A stretch of 56,856 nt of DNA from Gemmataceae bacterium (GCA_025055795.1 JANWVV010000029.1:1-56856), one strand, 5' to 3'. Numbered from the stretch's first letter, positions 8,269 through 16,423 are shown. A program made the numbers and translations. Notes: generated from the letters alone by a model not told the origin.

Positions 8269-9468
8269 TCAGGTCCACCACAAGTGGGCCAGTTCCCGCC
8301 AGAGAAAGGTCCAGTGACCCCGGGCCGCCAACCAGGAACGCCCTGCATCCTGCCGCCGGCCCACTAGCCAACGGTACGCCCCCTCTAACAGTTTCAAAAC
8401 GCCTTGTACCGGCGCATCAGCGGTCACCGCCAGCTTATAAGCCAGTAAGGCCCAGCGGCTGACGCCCGCTTTGCGCAGGTAACGGATATAGCCGGCCGCC
8501 ACACCGCCCATCACGTAACCGATATTGGCCCGGCTGGCCACCCGTCCATGGTGCAGTACCGTGACGTGGCTAACATAATAGACGCCTGCCTGACGGCGAA
8601 CCCGCTGACACAGATCGATGTCCTCGACGCCGAAGCGATACCCCTCGTCCCAACCGCCGACCGCCGTCAGGATGTCCCGTCGCACCAACAGGGCACAGCC
8701 TAATACGGCCTGCACCGGTTGCAGCCCATCCGCTTGTGCAACACCTTGGCCGCCACGCCGGTATTGCTCGTACGCCTCACGGAACCAGCCCGTCCACCGC
8801 AACCAGCCCAAGCGATGGCACAGAGCGGCTAACGTCAGCGGCCCGCGACAGGAACCCTGTACCATCCCGTCACTGCCTACCAGCCGGGGAGCAAAAATGC
8901 CCCCCTCCGGATGGGCCTCCGCCGCTGCTACCAGCTCACCCAACGCCCCCGCTGGAACCTCCGTATCGTTGTTCAGAAAAAACAGGTAACGACCCCGAGC
9001 CACCGCTGCCCCTTGATTGCACGCCGTTGCATAACCTCGATTGGAACGATTGCACACCAGCCGTACCTGAGGAAACTCCCCAGCGACCATCTCAGCGGCT
9101 CCGTCCCACGAGCCGTTGTCCACCACAATCACCTCTAAACACACCCCTTGAGGCTGATGCAACAAGGACCGCAGACACCGCCGTAACAACTCCCGACTGT
9201 TCCAGTTGACAATGCACACGGATACCATCACATGGCCAACTGCATTCTTCTGCAGCCCCGAAGCAACCGGCCGTGCCAGGGCAGTGCGCCGGCTAATCGC
9301 ATCGATCCGGTCATCCCCCTCGGCCTTAGTGACCAGCCAGGAGGTCTGCCCCACGGCCGCCTCTGCGTTATCCAGCAGCGTCATCAGTTGCTGTTGCTCC
9401 ATGTCCCATTTTCCCGCGTCAGGTATGCTTCTCCCCTTCTGCGCCCGGCTGATCCTGCCCGGAACCAT
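8269..9468 (-). CDS. Glycosyltransferase family 2
   Basis: A GT-A enzyme. The core starts at SVCIVNWNSRELLRRCL and contains 'VIVVDNGSWDGAAEMV' and 'FLNNDTEVPAGAL' (the DxD-like metal and nucleotide-sugar site). Further on is 'GGWDEGYRFGVEDIDLCQR', the acceptor and catalytic region common to rhamnosyltransferase-like GT2 proteins. A hydrophobic C-terminal tail may associate with the membrane. The frame is open for 399 codons, but the first 80 residues show no homology pattern. ATG codons at 9402 and 9228 are alternative starts; the latter gives a 319-aa protein beginning exactly at the domain, while GGGGGG precedes the first ATG at short spacing. It converges on maf with a 34-bp gap. Confidence 0.82.
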   Translation of the reverse strand: MVPGRISRAQKGRSIPDAGKWDMEQQQLMTLLDNAEAAVGQTSWLVTKAEGDDRIDAISRRTALARPVASGLQKNAVGHVMVSVCIVNWNSRELLRRCLRSLLHQPQGVCLEVIVVDNGSWDGAAEMVAGEFPQVRLVCNRSNRGYATACNQGAAVARGRYLFFLNNDTEVPAGALGELVAAAEAHPEGGIFAPRLVGSDGMVQGSCRGPLTLAALCHRLGWLRWTGWFREAYEQYRRGGQGVAQADGLQPVQAVLGCALLVRRDILTAVGGWDEGYRFGVEDIDLCQRVRRQAGVYYVSHVTVLHHGRVASRANIGYVMGGVAAGYIRYLRKAGVSRWALLAYKLAVTADAPVQGVLKLLEGAYRWLVGRRQDAGRSWLAARGHWTFLWRELAHLWWT

Positions 9469-9739
9469 CCGTCCCCCCTACCATGACTTGCCAGCTTACG
9501 TCAATACCACCCCCCACACCTACCAATACTACCAACTGCAGGGCATCTTCGAGATTCGGTAAACAGAACACATTGACACTCATAGTAAAAAGTAAACATC
9601 TGTCACCTATCGATTGTCATCATAGGCTGAAAACGGGGTCAAATGACGACGTCGACCGTACATACTCGACCGAACGAAACCAAGGGAGAATTCCCACGGC
9701 ACCTGCGGTGACAGTTAATCACATCGCAGCATCTCGTCT

Positions 9740-10183
9740 CTACAGATTTGACGGATATACGTCTAATCCCGCTTGTCTGGCTGCATTGTGTAATTCTTGA
9801 TCGAATGTGGCCATAACAACAGAAAGTGTATTTTCGACCAGATTTGTGACACAAAACTGAGCAGCGGCCAGATGAACTGCATCGTAGCCGCGTAAGCCAT
9901 AGGTGCGGGCACATTCGATAGCCTGATGGATAACTTTAGAGCCAACAGAAACTTGGATAAAATCATTCCATTCGTTCTGAAAGCTTTGCCAAATCAAATC
10001 TGCTTCTTGCTGAGACAAACGTTGTCCGCGTACACCCCTTGTCAGAGCCGCGGCCAATTCGACAGAAGTGATTGCCGCTGTGGCCACCAGACTCTGACGA
10101 TTCAGGAGCCGGCGGAGCTGTTCGGAACCTTGTTCCTCAACGTAGCGCTTGACAAGAGCACTTGCCTCCAAATAAATGATCAC
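9740..10183 (-). CDS. vapC: VapC-like PIN-domain protein (putative RNase toxin)
   Basis: A 147-aa single PIN domain. Acidic positions are visible at the N-terminus (MIIYLEASALVKRY, with Glu where most VapCs have Asp), at 'SVELAAAL', at 'YDAVHLAAA' and at 'MATFDQELHNAARQAGL'. PIN-domain toxins of type II systems are Mg-dependent endoribonucleases that cleave tRNA or rRNA and are held in check by a neighbouring antitoxin. Translation starts at a GTG within the overlap GTGA with the upstream gene's stop, after a strong GAGGAAAGGAA. It is the last gene of a three-gene operon whose members are AT-richer than their surroundings. Confidence 0.85.
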   Translation of the reverse strand: MIIYLEASALVKRYVEEQGSEQLRRLLNRQSLVATAAITSVELAAALTRGVRGQRLSQQEADLIWQSFQNEWNDFIQVSVGSKVIHQAIECARTYGLRGYDAVHLAAAQFCVTNLVENTLSVVMATFDQELHNAARQAGLDVYPSNL

Positions 10184-10494
10184 TTCCTTTCCTCAATTAC
10201 CCATTGGCTGAGGGTAGGACGATTTCCCATGACGACAACTGGATCAATCGATTCAAGACGGCGACCACTCCAGCAGATCAACCCTTCCCGTACCAACTCT
10301 TGCAGACGCTTGACGATCAAGATATTGTCCAACAGATTGTATGCAACAGTGATTGGTGTCACCATATTTCTTTCATAGGGATAGCCACATATCATCATTT
10401 CACGAGATTTCTGATAATATGGATTATCTAAACAAACAACGTTAGCAGATTTCTCCAGAGCTGCAGGTAATTCCATGGTCGTTACTGTTAACAT
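10180..10494 (-). CDS. Unknown 104-aa protein, candidate antitoxin of the PIN protein
   Basis: I do not recognise this family. Its place explains its likely job: it overlaps the PIN-domain gene by 4 bp and follows the TIGR04255-like gene by 11 bp, the normal position of an antitoxin. The sequence begins MLTVTTMELPAALEKSANVV, has a central Tyr-rich stretch (NPYYQKSREMMICGYPYE), then a predicted helical 'LLDNILIVKRLQELVREGL' and ends VIEERK. The helical part followed by 'ICWSGRRLE' could be a winged-helix-like DNA-binding region, but that is speculation. AGGAG lies 8 nt before the ATG. It does not resemble AbrB, RHH, Phd or DUF433 antitoxins by eye. Confidence 0.7.
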   Translation of the reverse strand: MLTVTTMELPAALEKSANVVCLDNPYYQKSREMMICGYPYERNMVTPITVAYNLLDNILIVKRLQELVREGLICWSGRRLESIDPVVVMGNRPTLSQWVIEERK

Positions 10495-10505
10495 GGCATT
10501 TACTC

Positions 10506-11264
10506 CTACTCGTATTCCGGCTGTAGGCGACAGACCAAATCATCAGCAACTACTTGTTCGAAAAACATGGTTTTGGCAGCGAGATGGATTGCTTCAAGTT
10601 GATCTCTTTGATCGCTCCAATTAGGTGAGCTAACCGCACGCGTCTCGAGATCAATAACTGTCCCCTCCATGGATTGATTTTCTGCAAGGCGTACATGGGC
10701 ATGTGTAGCAATTTGTAAAATATGTGTAAAATTATAGTAATTAGTTTCTATACGGAAATGGATGGGTTGGTTTATGACATCTTGGTCACCTAAGCGTATA
10801 GCTAAACGCAAACCGCGGAGATCGGACATATCCTGCTGCTCGATCAGATTAATATAACGCAAAGACTGATAAAATGGACTTGGTATCACAGCGGTTTCCG
10901 ATAATAATTGTTGAAGATCGATGATTTTATCTCGGAAGACCTCCCAACCAGTATATGGTCGGCGGCAATGAACTGAAATGATTCTATCACCGATTTGATA
11001 GACTATAGGGCTTTTAGGTGATTCAATCCTATATTTTGCAGTAAATCGCAAGTGCGGATCTTGTGCTGACAGGAAGGCGGGGATATCAGCCGTCGCCAGA
11101 CGCTGAAACTGCCAATGGTAATTTGATTTATGCAACCAGGAATAAATAATACCTACTAGCAGATCGCCTGGAGGCGAAATGGTGCTAGTGGTATCGAACA
11201 CAGCTTGCCAAATGGCTTCAACTAGTGGCTCGCGGCGAAGTCGCTTGGGGATTTTTGTCGTCAT
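10506..11264 (-). CDS. TIGR04255-like protein, first gene of the PIN operon
   Basis: A 252-aa soluble protein matching the sporadically distributed TIGR04255 pattern. It opens with a short basic segment then REPLVEAIWQAVF, has a middle 'YQIGDRIISVHCRRPYTGWE' and 'LRYINLIEQ' (the I/V-x-YINRI-like strand), and closes with QLEAIHLAAKTMFFEQVV and 'LQPEY'. The function of this family is not established; its patchy distribution is typical of accessory or defence genes. It heads an operon with a 104-aa unknown and a PIN protein. No clear Shine-Dalgarno precedes the ATG. A perfect 12-bp palindrome lies 14 bp upstream. Confidence 0.75.
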   Translation of the reverse strand: MTTKIPKRLRREPLVEAIWQAVFDTTSTISPPGDLLVGIIYSWLHKSNYHWQFQRLATADIPAFLSAQDPHLRFTAKYRIESPKSPIVYQIGDRIISVHCRRPYTGWEVFRDKIIDLQQLLSETAVIPSPFYQSLRYINLIEQQDMSDLRGLRLAIRLGDQDVINQPIHFRIETNYYNFTHILQIATHAHVRLAENQSMEGTVIDLETRAVSSPNWSDQRDQLEAIHLAAKTMFFEQVVADDLVCRLQPEYE

Positions 11265-11278
11265 GTTTTTTGGCCCCC

Positions 11279-11290
11279 AGTGGCGCCACT
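11279..11290. promoter_or_regulatory. Perfect palindrome upstream of the PIN operon (candidate operator)
   Basis: AGTGGCGCCACT is a perfect 12-bp inverted repeat located 14 bp upstream of the first start codon of the three-gene operon. Type II toxin-antitoxin operons are commonly autoregulated by binding such palindromes at the promoter. That this one is bound is inference. Confidence 0.4.
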
Positions 11291-11517
11291 CCTACAGTAG
11301 AAGACTTATGCTGTGATAATATACGCAATTCCTGAGCCGGATGCCGGTACGCGAGATTGTATCCGCTATTATCTTCATTCCACAAGCCATGGTGAAAAAC
11401 CTACCAAATCGGAGGTCAGCTACCTATTTTACCTATCCAGGATTTACAGAATTATCTGATGCGTCCTTGAACCAAATTTACAAAAAATGAATAGATCTAA
11501 GCTAATATGCAATCAAA

Positions 11518-11547
11518 TTGACAATAAATAAATAGTCTGTTTAATAT
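11518..11547 (+). promoter_or_regulatory. Sigma-70-like promoter upstream of ompH
   Basis: A consensus -35 TTGACA (11518-11523) and a -10 TAATAT (11542-11547) are separated by 18 bp, in an AT-rich stretch. It faces the ompH-lpxC genes and would give a leader of roughly 250 nt. It is the best match to the consensus in this intergenic region. Confidence 0.5.
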
Positions 11548-11808
11548 CAATGTAATATGCCCCATCTCCAATCAGACAAAGCTACAGCGATAGCGTGAAA
11601 ATAACGAAGGATTGAGGTTGACGGCAGTAGGGCGGGGTGGTATGGCGGCCGCATAACGGCACCGATCATCGGTTCGCGGAGGCCGAGCCGGAGACGCCAT
11701 GGATGGCGCCCGGCAGCAGGGAAATGTTCGCGTTCAGCGGGTCTGACGTCACTCCTTTGGCTCAGTCCCGCTCCCGCGTCCCCGGAAGTTGTCGCAGGAG
11801 GAACAGGC

Positions 11809-12537
11809 GTGTCACGATTCATTCGGCCATTGACAGCATGTTCGGTGATGCTCGGTCTGATCGGGCTTATAGGGCCCGCACGGGGCCAGAATCCTGCTAC
11901 CCCACCAACTCAGCCACCGCAGCGACCGGCCATCGCCGTGTTCAACATGGCCGCTGTCATGCGCGACTATGGCAAGGCTAAATACCAGGTCTATCTACTC
12001 AACAAAAAGCGGGAAGAACTCTCGAAAGACATCATTGTCTGGCGGTCGGAACTGGCCAAACTGCAGCAGGAATACCAGCAGCAGCAGGTAACTGAACTGC
12101 GCGACAAGCTGGGCAAACAAATGGTAGAGCTGAGCCGTAAAATCCAGGACCGCGAAGCAGAAGTAAACCGTATTCTCAACGACGAGGCCAGCGCCATCAT
12201 CTCCCAGTTGTACGACGAGATCAAGACCGTGGTAGACAAAACGGCAGAAATGAACGGCTACCACATCGTATTTGCCTATCCGGATGCCGTAACAGCTGAA
12301 GAGATGAAAAACCCGATGATCAAGGAGTTGAAGCTCAAACCTCCGGCAGCACAACCGTTTTACGTAGCCCGACACGTCGACTTGACACCGGTATTGATCC
12401 AGACCCTCAATGCCTGGTATCCTCCCAAAGATGCCCAGGGGAACGTGGTGGACGTGAGCAAGCTTCCACCACTGGGCGGTGCGGTTACTCCTACGGGCGG
12501 GACGGCACCGGCCGCCCCGCCGTCTGGTCAGCGCTAA
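11809..12537 (+). CDS. OmpH/Skp-family periplasmic chaperone
   Basis: A 242-aa secreted protein with a signal peptide (hydrophobic core LTACSVMLGLIGLIG, cleavage near ARG-Q), then the OmpH start 'IAVFNMAAVMRDYGKAKY'. A long charged coiled coil follows (about residues 65-145), then a C-terminal strand region (YHIVFAYPDAV) and a Pro/Ala-rich tail. Skp/OmpH trimers hold unfolded outer-membrane proteins in the periplasm. The gene starts with GTG at 11809, placed after a perfect AGGAGGAA. Its position 150 bp before lpxC parallels the skp-lpxD-fabZ-lpxA clusters of other diderms. At 242 aa it is longer than E. coli Skp, mostly because of the tail. Confidence 0.88.
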   Translation: MSRFIRPLTACSVMLGLIGLIGPARGQNPATPPTQPPQRPAIAVFNMAAVMRDYGKAKYQVYLLNKKREELSKDIIVWRSELAKLQQEYQQQQVTELRDKLGKQMVELSRKIQDREAEVNRILNDEASAIISQLYDEIKTVVDKTAEMNGYHIVFAYPDAVTAEEMKNPMIKELKLKPPAAQPFYVARHVDLTPVLIQTLNAWYPPKDAQGNVVDVSKLPPLGGAVTPTGGTAPAAPPSGQR

Positions 12538-12688
12538 GCATCCAGCTGCCTCGGAGGGAGACGATCCGCTACATCTGACAAGGCGGACAGACCGATAAAG
12601 CAGTACGGACTATGGGGGCGAACGTTGTCGCAGATGAACATGTGGCCGCGTTCGCCGTGCAGGCAGGGAAGCCAGAAAGGAACAGACC

Positions 12689-13585
12689 GTGCACATCGTG
12701 GCTACTCGTCCGCAGCGTACCGTGGCGCGGACAGTGACCCTGGAAGGAATAGGGCTGGTTACTGGTGCTGCGGTGCGTGTGCGTTTCCATCCCGCCTCGC
12801 CGGATAGTGGCATAGTTTTTTACCGGCGTGATCAGCCGGGGGCACCGGCCATACATGCCCGGGTCAGTGCCGCCATCGGTACTTGTCGCCGGACTACCCT
12901 CGGAACAGCGGGACAAGGCATTACTCTGGTAGAGCATCTACTGGCAGCTCTGGCGGGTTTACGCATCGACAATTGCTGGGTAGAACTAGACGGTCCTGAG
13001 CCGCCCGGACTGGACGGTTCTGCGGCTGCCTATGTGCGACTGCTACTTCAGGCGGGTGTGGTCGTGCAGAACCGCCCTCGCTGCATATGGGCGGTCCAAC
13101 AGCCGTTAACCGTCCGCCGCGAGGGAGCTACCCTGACCCTCTATCCGCCCCCGCCCGGCTCGGCCGAGCTACGTCTGAGCTATCTGCTTGATTATGGCAC
13201 CTATGGACCGATCCCGCAGCAGCGCTACACGGTGCGACTTACCCCAGGCGAGTTCGCCCGCGAAGTGGCCAACTGCCGGACGTTTGTCACGGCCGCCGAG
13301 GCCCGTCAGTTACGCGAGCAGGGGATCGGCCGGCACCTGCGCCCCGCCGACATCGTCGTGTTCGGCAACCGTGGCCCGCTGGACAACCGCCTCCGCTTCG
13401 CAGACGAGCCCGCCCGACACAAAATACTGGATCTGATCGGCGATCTGGCCCTGTTCGGCGCCGACCTGGCCGGACACGTCGTCGCCTACCGCTCCGGACA
13501 CACCCTCAACGTGGAATTAGTACGGCGACTCTGTCAGATGCAAACAGACGCGGAATGCGGACGGACCACCGCCTGTGCCGCTTGA
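12689..13585 (+). CDS. lpxC: UDP-3-O-acyl-N-acetylglucosamine deacetylase LpxC
   Basis: The committed zinc-dependent step of lipid A synthesis. In the 298-aa product the catalytic and metal residues are all visible: E82 and H83 in TLVEHLLAAL, H244 and D248 in RHKILDLIGD (D252 next), and H271 in YRSGHTLN. The length fits stand-alone LpxC, not the LpxC-FabZ fusion seen in some phyla. Translation starts at GTG 12689 after AGAAAGGAA. The gene follows ompH and precedes a Gfo/Idh/MocA oxidoreductase by 65 bp, suggesting one envelope operon. Its presence indicates that this planctomycete makes lipid A. Confidence 0.95.
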   Translation: MHIVATRPQRTVARTVTLEGIGLVTGAAVRVRFHPASPDSGIVFYRRDQPGAPAIHARVSAAIGTCRRTTLGTAGQGITLVEHLLAALAGLRIDNCWVELDGPEPPGLDGSAAAYVRLLLQAGVVVQNRPRCIWAVQQPLTVRREGATLTLYPPPPGSAELRLSYLLDYGTYGPIPQQRYTVRLTPGEFAREVANCRTFVTAAEARQLREQGIGRHLRPADIVVFGNRGPLDNRLRFADEPARHKILDLIGDLALFGADLAGHVVAYRSGHTLNVELVRRLCQMQTDAECGRTTACAA

Positions 13586-13650
13586 ATTCGGCAAGCACTG
13601 CATAACCAGGGCTTCTGCTCGTCAATTGTCACCTTTAGCTTGGGGCTGAC

Positions 13651-14757
13651 ATGACCCGCTTGCGGACGGCTGTAATCGGTGTAGGACACCTGGGTCAGCA
13701 TCATGCCCGTATTCTGGCCCACTTACCGGACGTGGAACTGGTCGGCGTGGTCGATTCGAACCCCGAGCAGGCCCGACTGATCGCTGAACGGTTCCACACG
13801 CGTGCCTATACTCACTACGCGGCGCTGCTCCGCCAGGTCGATGCAGTGCACGTGGTCACTCCGACCATTTATCATCACGAGGTGGCCGCCGCTTTTCTGG
13901 AGGCCGGCGTGCCTGTACTGGTTGAAAAACCAATGTGCCGCACCGTGGCCGAGGCCGATCATCTGATCGCCCTGGCCGAGCGGGCCGGCGTTCCCCTGCA
14001 AGTAGGTCACATCGAACGCTTCAACCCCGCTTTCGAGGAACTGCTGCGCCGCCCCATCCGTCCTAAGTTCATCGAAGCCGAGCGGCATGGCCCATTCACC
14101 GGTAGATCAACCGACATCGGTGCCGTCCTGGACCTGATGATCCACGACCTGGATCTGCTGCTGACCCTGGTGGGCGGCCCCGTGGCCCGTGTCGCCGCTG
14201 TCGGCGCTTCCGTATTCGGAGGCCACGAAGACATGGTCAATGCCCGGTTGGAATTTGCCAACGGCTGCATTGCCCACGTCACCGCTAGTCGGATCACCCG
14301 CCACCCCAAGCGTCGCCTGCGTGTCTGGGCCCCCGAGGGATACGCCGGCATCGACTTCGTCACGCGCAAGCTGCTGCTGGTCCAGCCCAGTGAGGAGGTG
14401 CGACGCTGGGGCATCCCGCTGGACCGGCTTGATGGGAGCGCCCGGGCACGTCTTCGCGAAGAGCTGTTCGGCCGCTACCTGCAAGTCCTTCACCTCGACG
14501 GCGACCGCAAGGGGGATATGCTCACCGCCGAAATCGTCCATTTCCTGGAGTGCGTCCGCACCGGGCGACGCCCCCGCGTCAGCGGCTACGACGGCCGTCA
14601 GGCCTTGGCTCTGGCCGAACGCGTCCTCGAATCCCTTCGCACCCATGCCTGGGAAGGACGTGCCGATGGACCCGTGGGCCCGCACCAGCTCCCCCCGCCC
14701 GCCGGATACCTCTTCACCCCGGCCCAACTCGCCTGCCCGCAAGCCGATGCCGCCTGA
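13651..14757 (+). CDS. Gfo/Idh/MocA-family oxidoreductase in the lipid A cluster
   Basis: A 368-aa NAD(P)-dependent sugar dehydrogenase. The Rossmann start is TAVIGVGHLGQHHARIL (GxGxxG), the conserved EKP motif appears in VLVEKPMCRTV, and the active-site helix contains 'GAVLDLMIHDLDLLL' with the catalytic Asp/His pair. The C-terminal 30 residues are Pro-rich. The family oxidises hydroxyl groups of sugars and sugar nucleotides. Next to lpxC it may act on UDP-GlcNAc or a lipid A precursor, as GnnA does when making the 3-amino sugar; that is inferred from context only, and no GnnB-like aminotransferase is beside it. A GGGGC sequence precedes the ATG. Confidence 0.85.
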   Translation: MTRLRTAVIGVGHLGQHHARILAHLPDVELVGVVDSNPEQARLIAERFHTRAYTHYAALLRQVDAVHVVTPTIYHHEVAAAFLEAGVPVLVEKPMCRTVAEADHLIALAERAGVPLQVGHIERFNPAFEELLRRPIRPKFIEAERHGPFTGRSTDIGAVLDLMIHDLDLLLTLVGGPVARVAAVGASVFGGHEDMVNARLEFANGCIAHVTASRITRHPKRRLRVWAPEGYAGIDFVTRKLLLVQPSEEVRRWGIPLDRLDGSARARLREELFGRYLQVLHLDGDRKGDMLTAEIVHFLECVRTGRRPRVSGYDGRQALALAERVLESLRTHAWEGRADGPVGPHQLPPPAGYLFTPAQLACPQADAA

Positions 14758-14794
14758 ATCGACCAACCTCCCCGGACCACCCGATTATCCCATT

Positions 14795-14823
14795 TTGACA
14801 AAAAGCTATTTTGTGTACATAAT
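14795..14823 (+). promoter_or_regulatory. Strong orphan sigma-70-like promoter
   Basis: TTGACA (14795-14800) and CATAAT (14818-14823) are spaced exactly 17 bp, in an AT-rich island just after the Gfo gene. No gene follows on this strand until about 20.5 kb. The predicted transcript would run through about 190 nt of non-coding DNA and then antisense to the metalloprotease-like gene. A weak AT hairpin (ACAAAA / TTTTGT, 14798-14814) overlaps the site. Confidence 0.45.
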
Positions 14824-15013
14824 ATAGTATATGGCTTGGCCAGTTACTTGACAGATTTAGTCTATTTGTTCAAGTTAACATATACAATTATTTTCATCAA
14901 GCAGCGAAAAGTCAACCATTTTGGGAAATAACCAGCAACTTTGAAGAGTTGTTTCCTGGCAAACGAGCGTGGTGATCAATCGCTCGCACAATTCAAGCGT
15001 TGTAAGGTATGGT

Positions 15014-16165
15014 TCAGGGGCGAACGGGGGCAGGAATTTCTGGGGGCAACAGAATGGGTGGCGGACAACCAGGGCAGTTGTTCGGTCGGGTGTCGCTAGC
15101 AGGAGAAGAAGCAGGTGTGAAAGCAACCGGAACGCCGGGCTGGCCAGTCGGTCGGGCACCCGCGGACGGTTCATGATCCGGTGCGGCCGCGCGGATGGCC
15201 CGGACCGGTGGCTCCAGGATGGGTAAAGCCGGGAGGGCACTCCGTCGGATTTCGCTGCGTGTGGCCAAAGCGGCGTCCAGCCCGTCCGTCCGGCTACCAT
15301 TGGCGGTGCTCACGGGCATATTAGCCGTGCCTGGGCGGCCAGGCAGGACATTGCCCAGTTCGCGAGCGGCCAACCGGGAAGGCGGCGTCCGCAAGGAGTC
15401 CAGCCAGGCTTTCTCCAGGGCATCGACCGATTCGAAGCCATAGACCCGGCGGGCGGCCTCGTTCCAGCTTTCCAGCGTACCGTGGTAACGGGGGTCGGTC
15501 CCTTGCATGCCAATACTGAGGAACTGCAGGAACTTGGCCCGACCGGCATGTCCGCCTCCGCCCCGCTCGACCAGGAAGGCGGTTACCGAGTATCCCTGGG
15601 CGTATACCACGATCATATCTCGAGGATACTCTGTCATGCGGAAAAGGGTACGTAGGACATAGGCACGACCAGCGTTGAGTATCTCGCGACAACGGATATC
15701 GTGCTGGAAGCGTTCTTCCTCATTTTCGGATAGGACGCTTCCGCCTTCGTCGGCCCAGCGTGGGACTGGCCGGCCGAAGTAATGGGCAAAGACGGTATGG
15801 GTGATTTCGTGGGGCAGTACACTATAGAGCAATTGGCGGACTTCGCCGCGGATTTCCATCTGTTGGGAAGCAACGCCTCCGCGGGGGTGGAAGGAGAAGG
15901 TGGTGGCCCCCCCCGCTGAGCCCAGCTCGATACGGACGCGCAACGGACACCGCTCCGTCCAGGGCGGCATTTCACGACCGAGCCATTCGAGAGCTTTCTG
16001 GCGGCGATAGAACTCGGCCATTTCACCGAAGCGGCGGGCCAGCTCTGGGGTCGGTGCCTCAACCAGGAAGTTGGTCGTCTCGAAGGTGGCCGCTGCCGCC
16101 GGCGACAATGTCCAACCACTGCCGCTGAGCACCACGGCCCACACCACCAGCCAGCGAAGCGTCAT
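15014..16165 (-). CDS. Secreted HExxH metalloprotease-like protein
   Basis: A 383-aa protein with a signal peptide (LVVWAVVLSGSGW, cleavage near AAAA-T). A gluzincin-like site follows: H119-E120-x-x-H123 in SVLPHEITHTVF and a downstream E140 in PRWADEGG, the usual third zinc ligand. This resembles the peptidase-MA-like group. The C-terminal about 110 residues are Pro/Ala-rich and look disordered. The frame is open 22 codons further upstream, but GGAGG lies 8 nt before the ATG at 16165 and the signal peptide begins there, so that start is chosen. Substrate unknown; it should act outside the cytoplasm. Many planctomycete genomes carry similar proteins of unknown role. Confidence 0.75.
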   Translation of the reverse strand: MTLRWLVVWAVVLSGSGWTLSPAAAATFETTNFLVEAPTPELARRFGEMAEFYRRQKALEWLGREMPPWTERCPLRVRIELGSAGGATTFSFHPRGGVASQQMEIRGEVRQLLYSVLPHEITHTVFAHYFGRPVPRWADEGGSVLSENEEERFQHDIRCREILNAGRAYVLRTLFRMTEYPRDMIVVYAQGYSVTAFLVERGGGGHAGRAKFLQFLSIGMQGTDPRYHGTLESWNEAARRVYGFESVDALEKAWLDSLRTPPSRLAARELGNVLPGRPGTANMPVSTANGSRTDGLDAALATRSEIRRSALPALPILEPPVRAIRAAAPDHEPSAGARPTGQPGVPVAFTPASSPASDTRPNNCPGCPPPILLPPEIPAPVRP

Positions 16166-16290
16166 TCCCTTGACCTCCGTGGAGACGACGCCGGATCCTC
16201 GACTTCCCGTCGATCGCGTTGCCTGATCCATGCGTCAGAAGTCTATCCGGCAAGTGGCGTGCCGCGCACCCGAACTTGAAAGTCAGTAGC

Positions 16291-16315
16291 AAAAAAAGCC
16301 GCTTTTCTTGCGGCT
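16291..16315 (-). terminator. Rho-independent terminator of the aminotransferase gene
   Basis: Read on the minus strand, a 6-bp stem AGCCGC / GCGGCT with a 7-nt loop is followed directly by a run of seven T. It lies about 110 bp after the stop of the class V aminotransferase gene. Confidence 0.75.
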
Positions 16316-16423
16316 CGCATGCAACTGCGCGATCGCACCAGGCGTAGCGACGAGACCGGAGCACCGTAGCTTCGGTGTAATAACTACAATTGCTGCAGTC
16401 CTGCCGCTGGGGATTGGTAAAAA

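Larger units (their letters stand above)
11265..11808. other. Divergent AT-rich intergenic region
   Basis: The 544 bases separate the leftward PIN operon from rightward ompH. Features seen: a palindrome at 11279-11290, a strong sigma-70-like promoter at 11518-11547 pointing at ompH, and a GC-rich leader from about 11620 to 11800. Frames through the leader are not convincing as genes. No RNA gene was recognised. Confidence 0.5.
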
